Positions 63,875-64,000 of a stretch of DNA of 64,000 bases are shown in pieces. The DNA is from Aquamicrobium sp. Its GTDB lineage: Bacteria; Pseudomonadota; Alphaproteobacteria; Rhizobiales; Rhizobiaceae. The position numbers were made by a program, and so were the translations under genes. Positions within the stretch are counted from its first letter, which is position 1, and each line of letters opens with the position of its first letter. The notes under the pieces are model-generated. The model saw only the letters and a list, made by a program, of their open reading frames with translations. It was not told where the DNA came from and ran no database searches. The DNA is taken from NCBI GenBank assembly GCA_019739225.1, contig JAHHDT010000006.1, positions 563,823 through 627,822 of the forward strand, written 5' to 3'.

Positions 63875-64000
63875 ATGGAAACCGGACGCCCATCCCCGGC
63901 AGACCTGCCCACCGTGCGGCGGTTCGAGGCCGCCGGTTTCAGGGCCTGGCCGGCAACGACCGTCTATTACGACGGAGCGTGGGCCGTGCGGTTGACCGGG
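63875..64000 (+). CDS. GNAT N-acetyltransferase (5' partial)
   Basis: Forty-two codons are present before the window ends: METGRPSPADLPTVRRFEAA, then GFRAWPATTVYYDGAWAVRLTG. The N-terminus matches the GNAT acetyltransferase that follows argJ in Hyphomicrobiales. It starts 13 bases after the argJ stop, so it is probably co-transcribed. The acetyl-CoA motifs lie beyond the window. Confidence 0.65.
   Translation, partial: METGRPSPADLPTVRRFEAAGFRAWPATTVYYDGAWAVRLTG

Overview
The window reads as a high-GC chromosomal segment of an alphaproteobacterium of the order Hyphomicrobiales (Rhizobiales), most like the Mesorhizobium/Phyllobacteriaceae group. The gene orders bolA | J-domain protein - cobS - cobT, ftsEX - ydcF - plsC, argH - lptM - lysA - DUF4175 protein and adenosyltransferase / etfBA / 3-hydroxybutyryl-CoA dehydrogenase, a SAM-II riboswitch before metA and a full CtrA box before ftsE all fit that group. 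I infer this placement from gene content and order, not from a phylogeny. Coding density is high. I see no insertion sequence, phage gene, integrase, CRISPR array or rRNA.

Layout. 0-5 kb: BolA, a J-domain protein and the aerobic cobaltochelatase subunits CobS and CobT. 5-12 kb: an orphan CpdR-like receiver with hpt, then the CtrA-box-preceded ftsEX - ydcF - plsC run. 12-15 kb: tyrC and hisC, divergent from SAM-II-controlled metA, whose residue 111 is Glu and so predicts an acetyltransferase. 15-22 kb: a mechanosensitive channel, gloB, a cupin, transporters, rpmB and a queuosine-precursor transporter behind a likely preQ1-I riboswitch. 22-29 kb: a long DUF4175 protein, lysA, lptM and argH, then a divergent TlpA-type thioredoxin. 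29-35 kb: a complete branched-chain amino acid ABC transporter. 35-41 kb: 3-hydroxybutyryl-CoA dehydrogenase, EtfAB, a rhomboid protease, an ATP:cob(I)alamin adenosyltransferase, a HIG1-type protein, an SDR and a BrkB protein. 41-49 kb: a soluble double-PAS chemoreceptor, gluQ, DNA glycosylase, HNH protein, DsbB-like protein and tRNA-Leu(CAA). 49-56 kb: an acyl-CoA ligase and a small surface-polysaccharide group (flippase, CelD-type acetyltransferase, secreted glucuronyl C5-epimerase-like protein). 56-64 kb: a GST - ArsR - SRPBCC operon with two matching operators, secA, a parvulin, a TetR regulator divergent from a small membrane protein with two operator palindromes, argJ and the start of a GNAT gene.

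Shared themes. CobS, CobT and the adenosyltransferase belong to B12 synthesis. GluQ and the preQ1-controlled transporter both serve queuosine in tRNA. metA, lysA, argH, argJ, hisC and tyrC are scattered amino acid biosynthesis genes. Etf and 3-hydroxybutyryl-CoA dehydrogenase suggest fatty acid or polyhydroxybutyrate turnover.

The most notable signals lie between genes. There are two families of about 180-bp palindromic repeats, each present twice; the GST operon operators (AGTTTC-N8-GAAACT, 50 bp apart); the TetR operators (22 bp apart) over a strong promoter; a preQ1-type pseudoknot that would bury the start codon; and a promoter whose predicted transcription start falls on the epimerase start codon. 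I did not find a clearly unprecedented multi-gene system.
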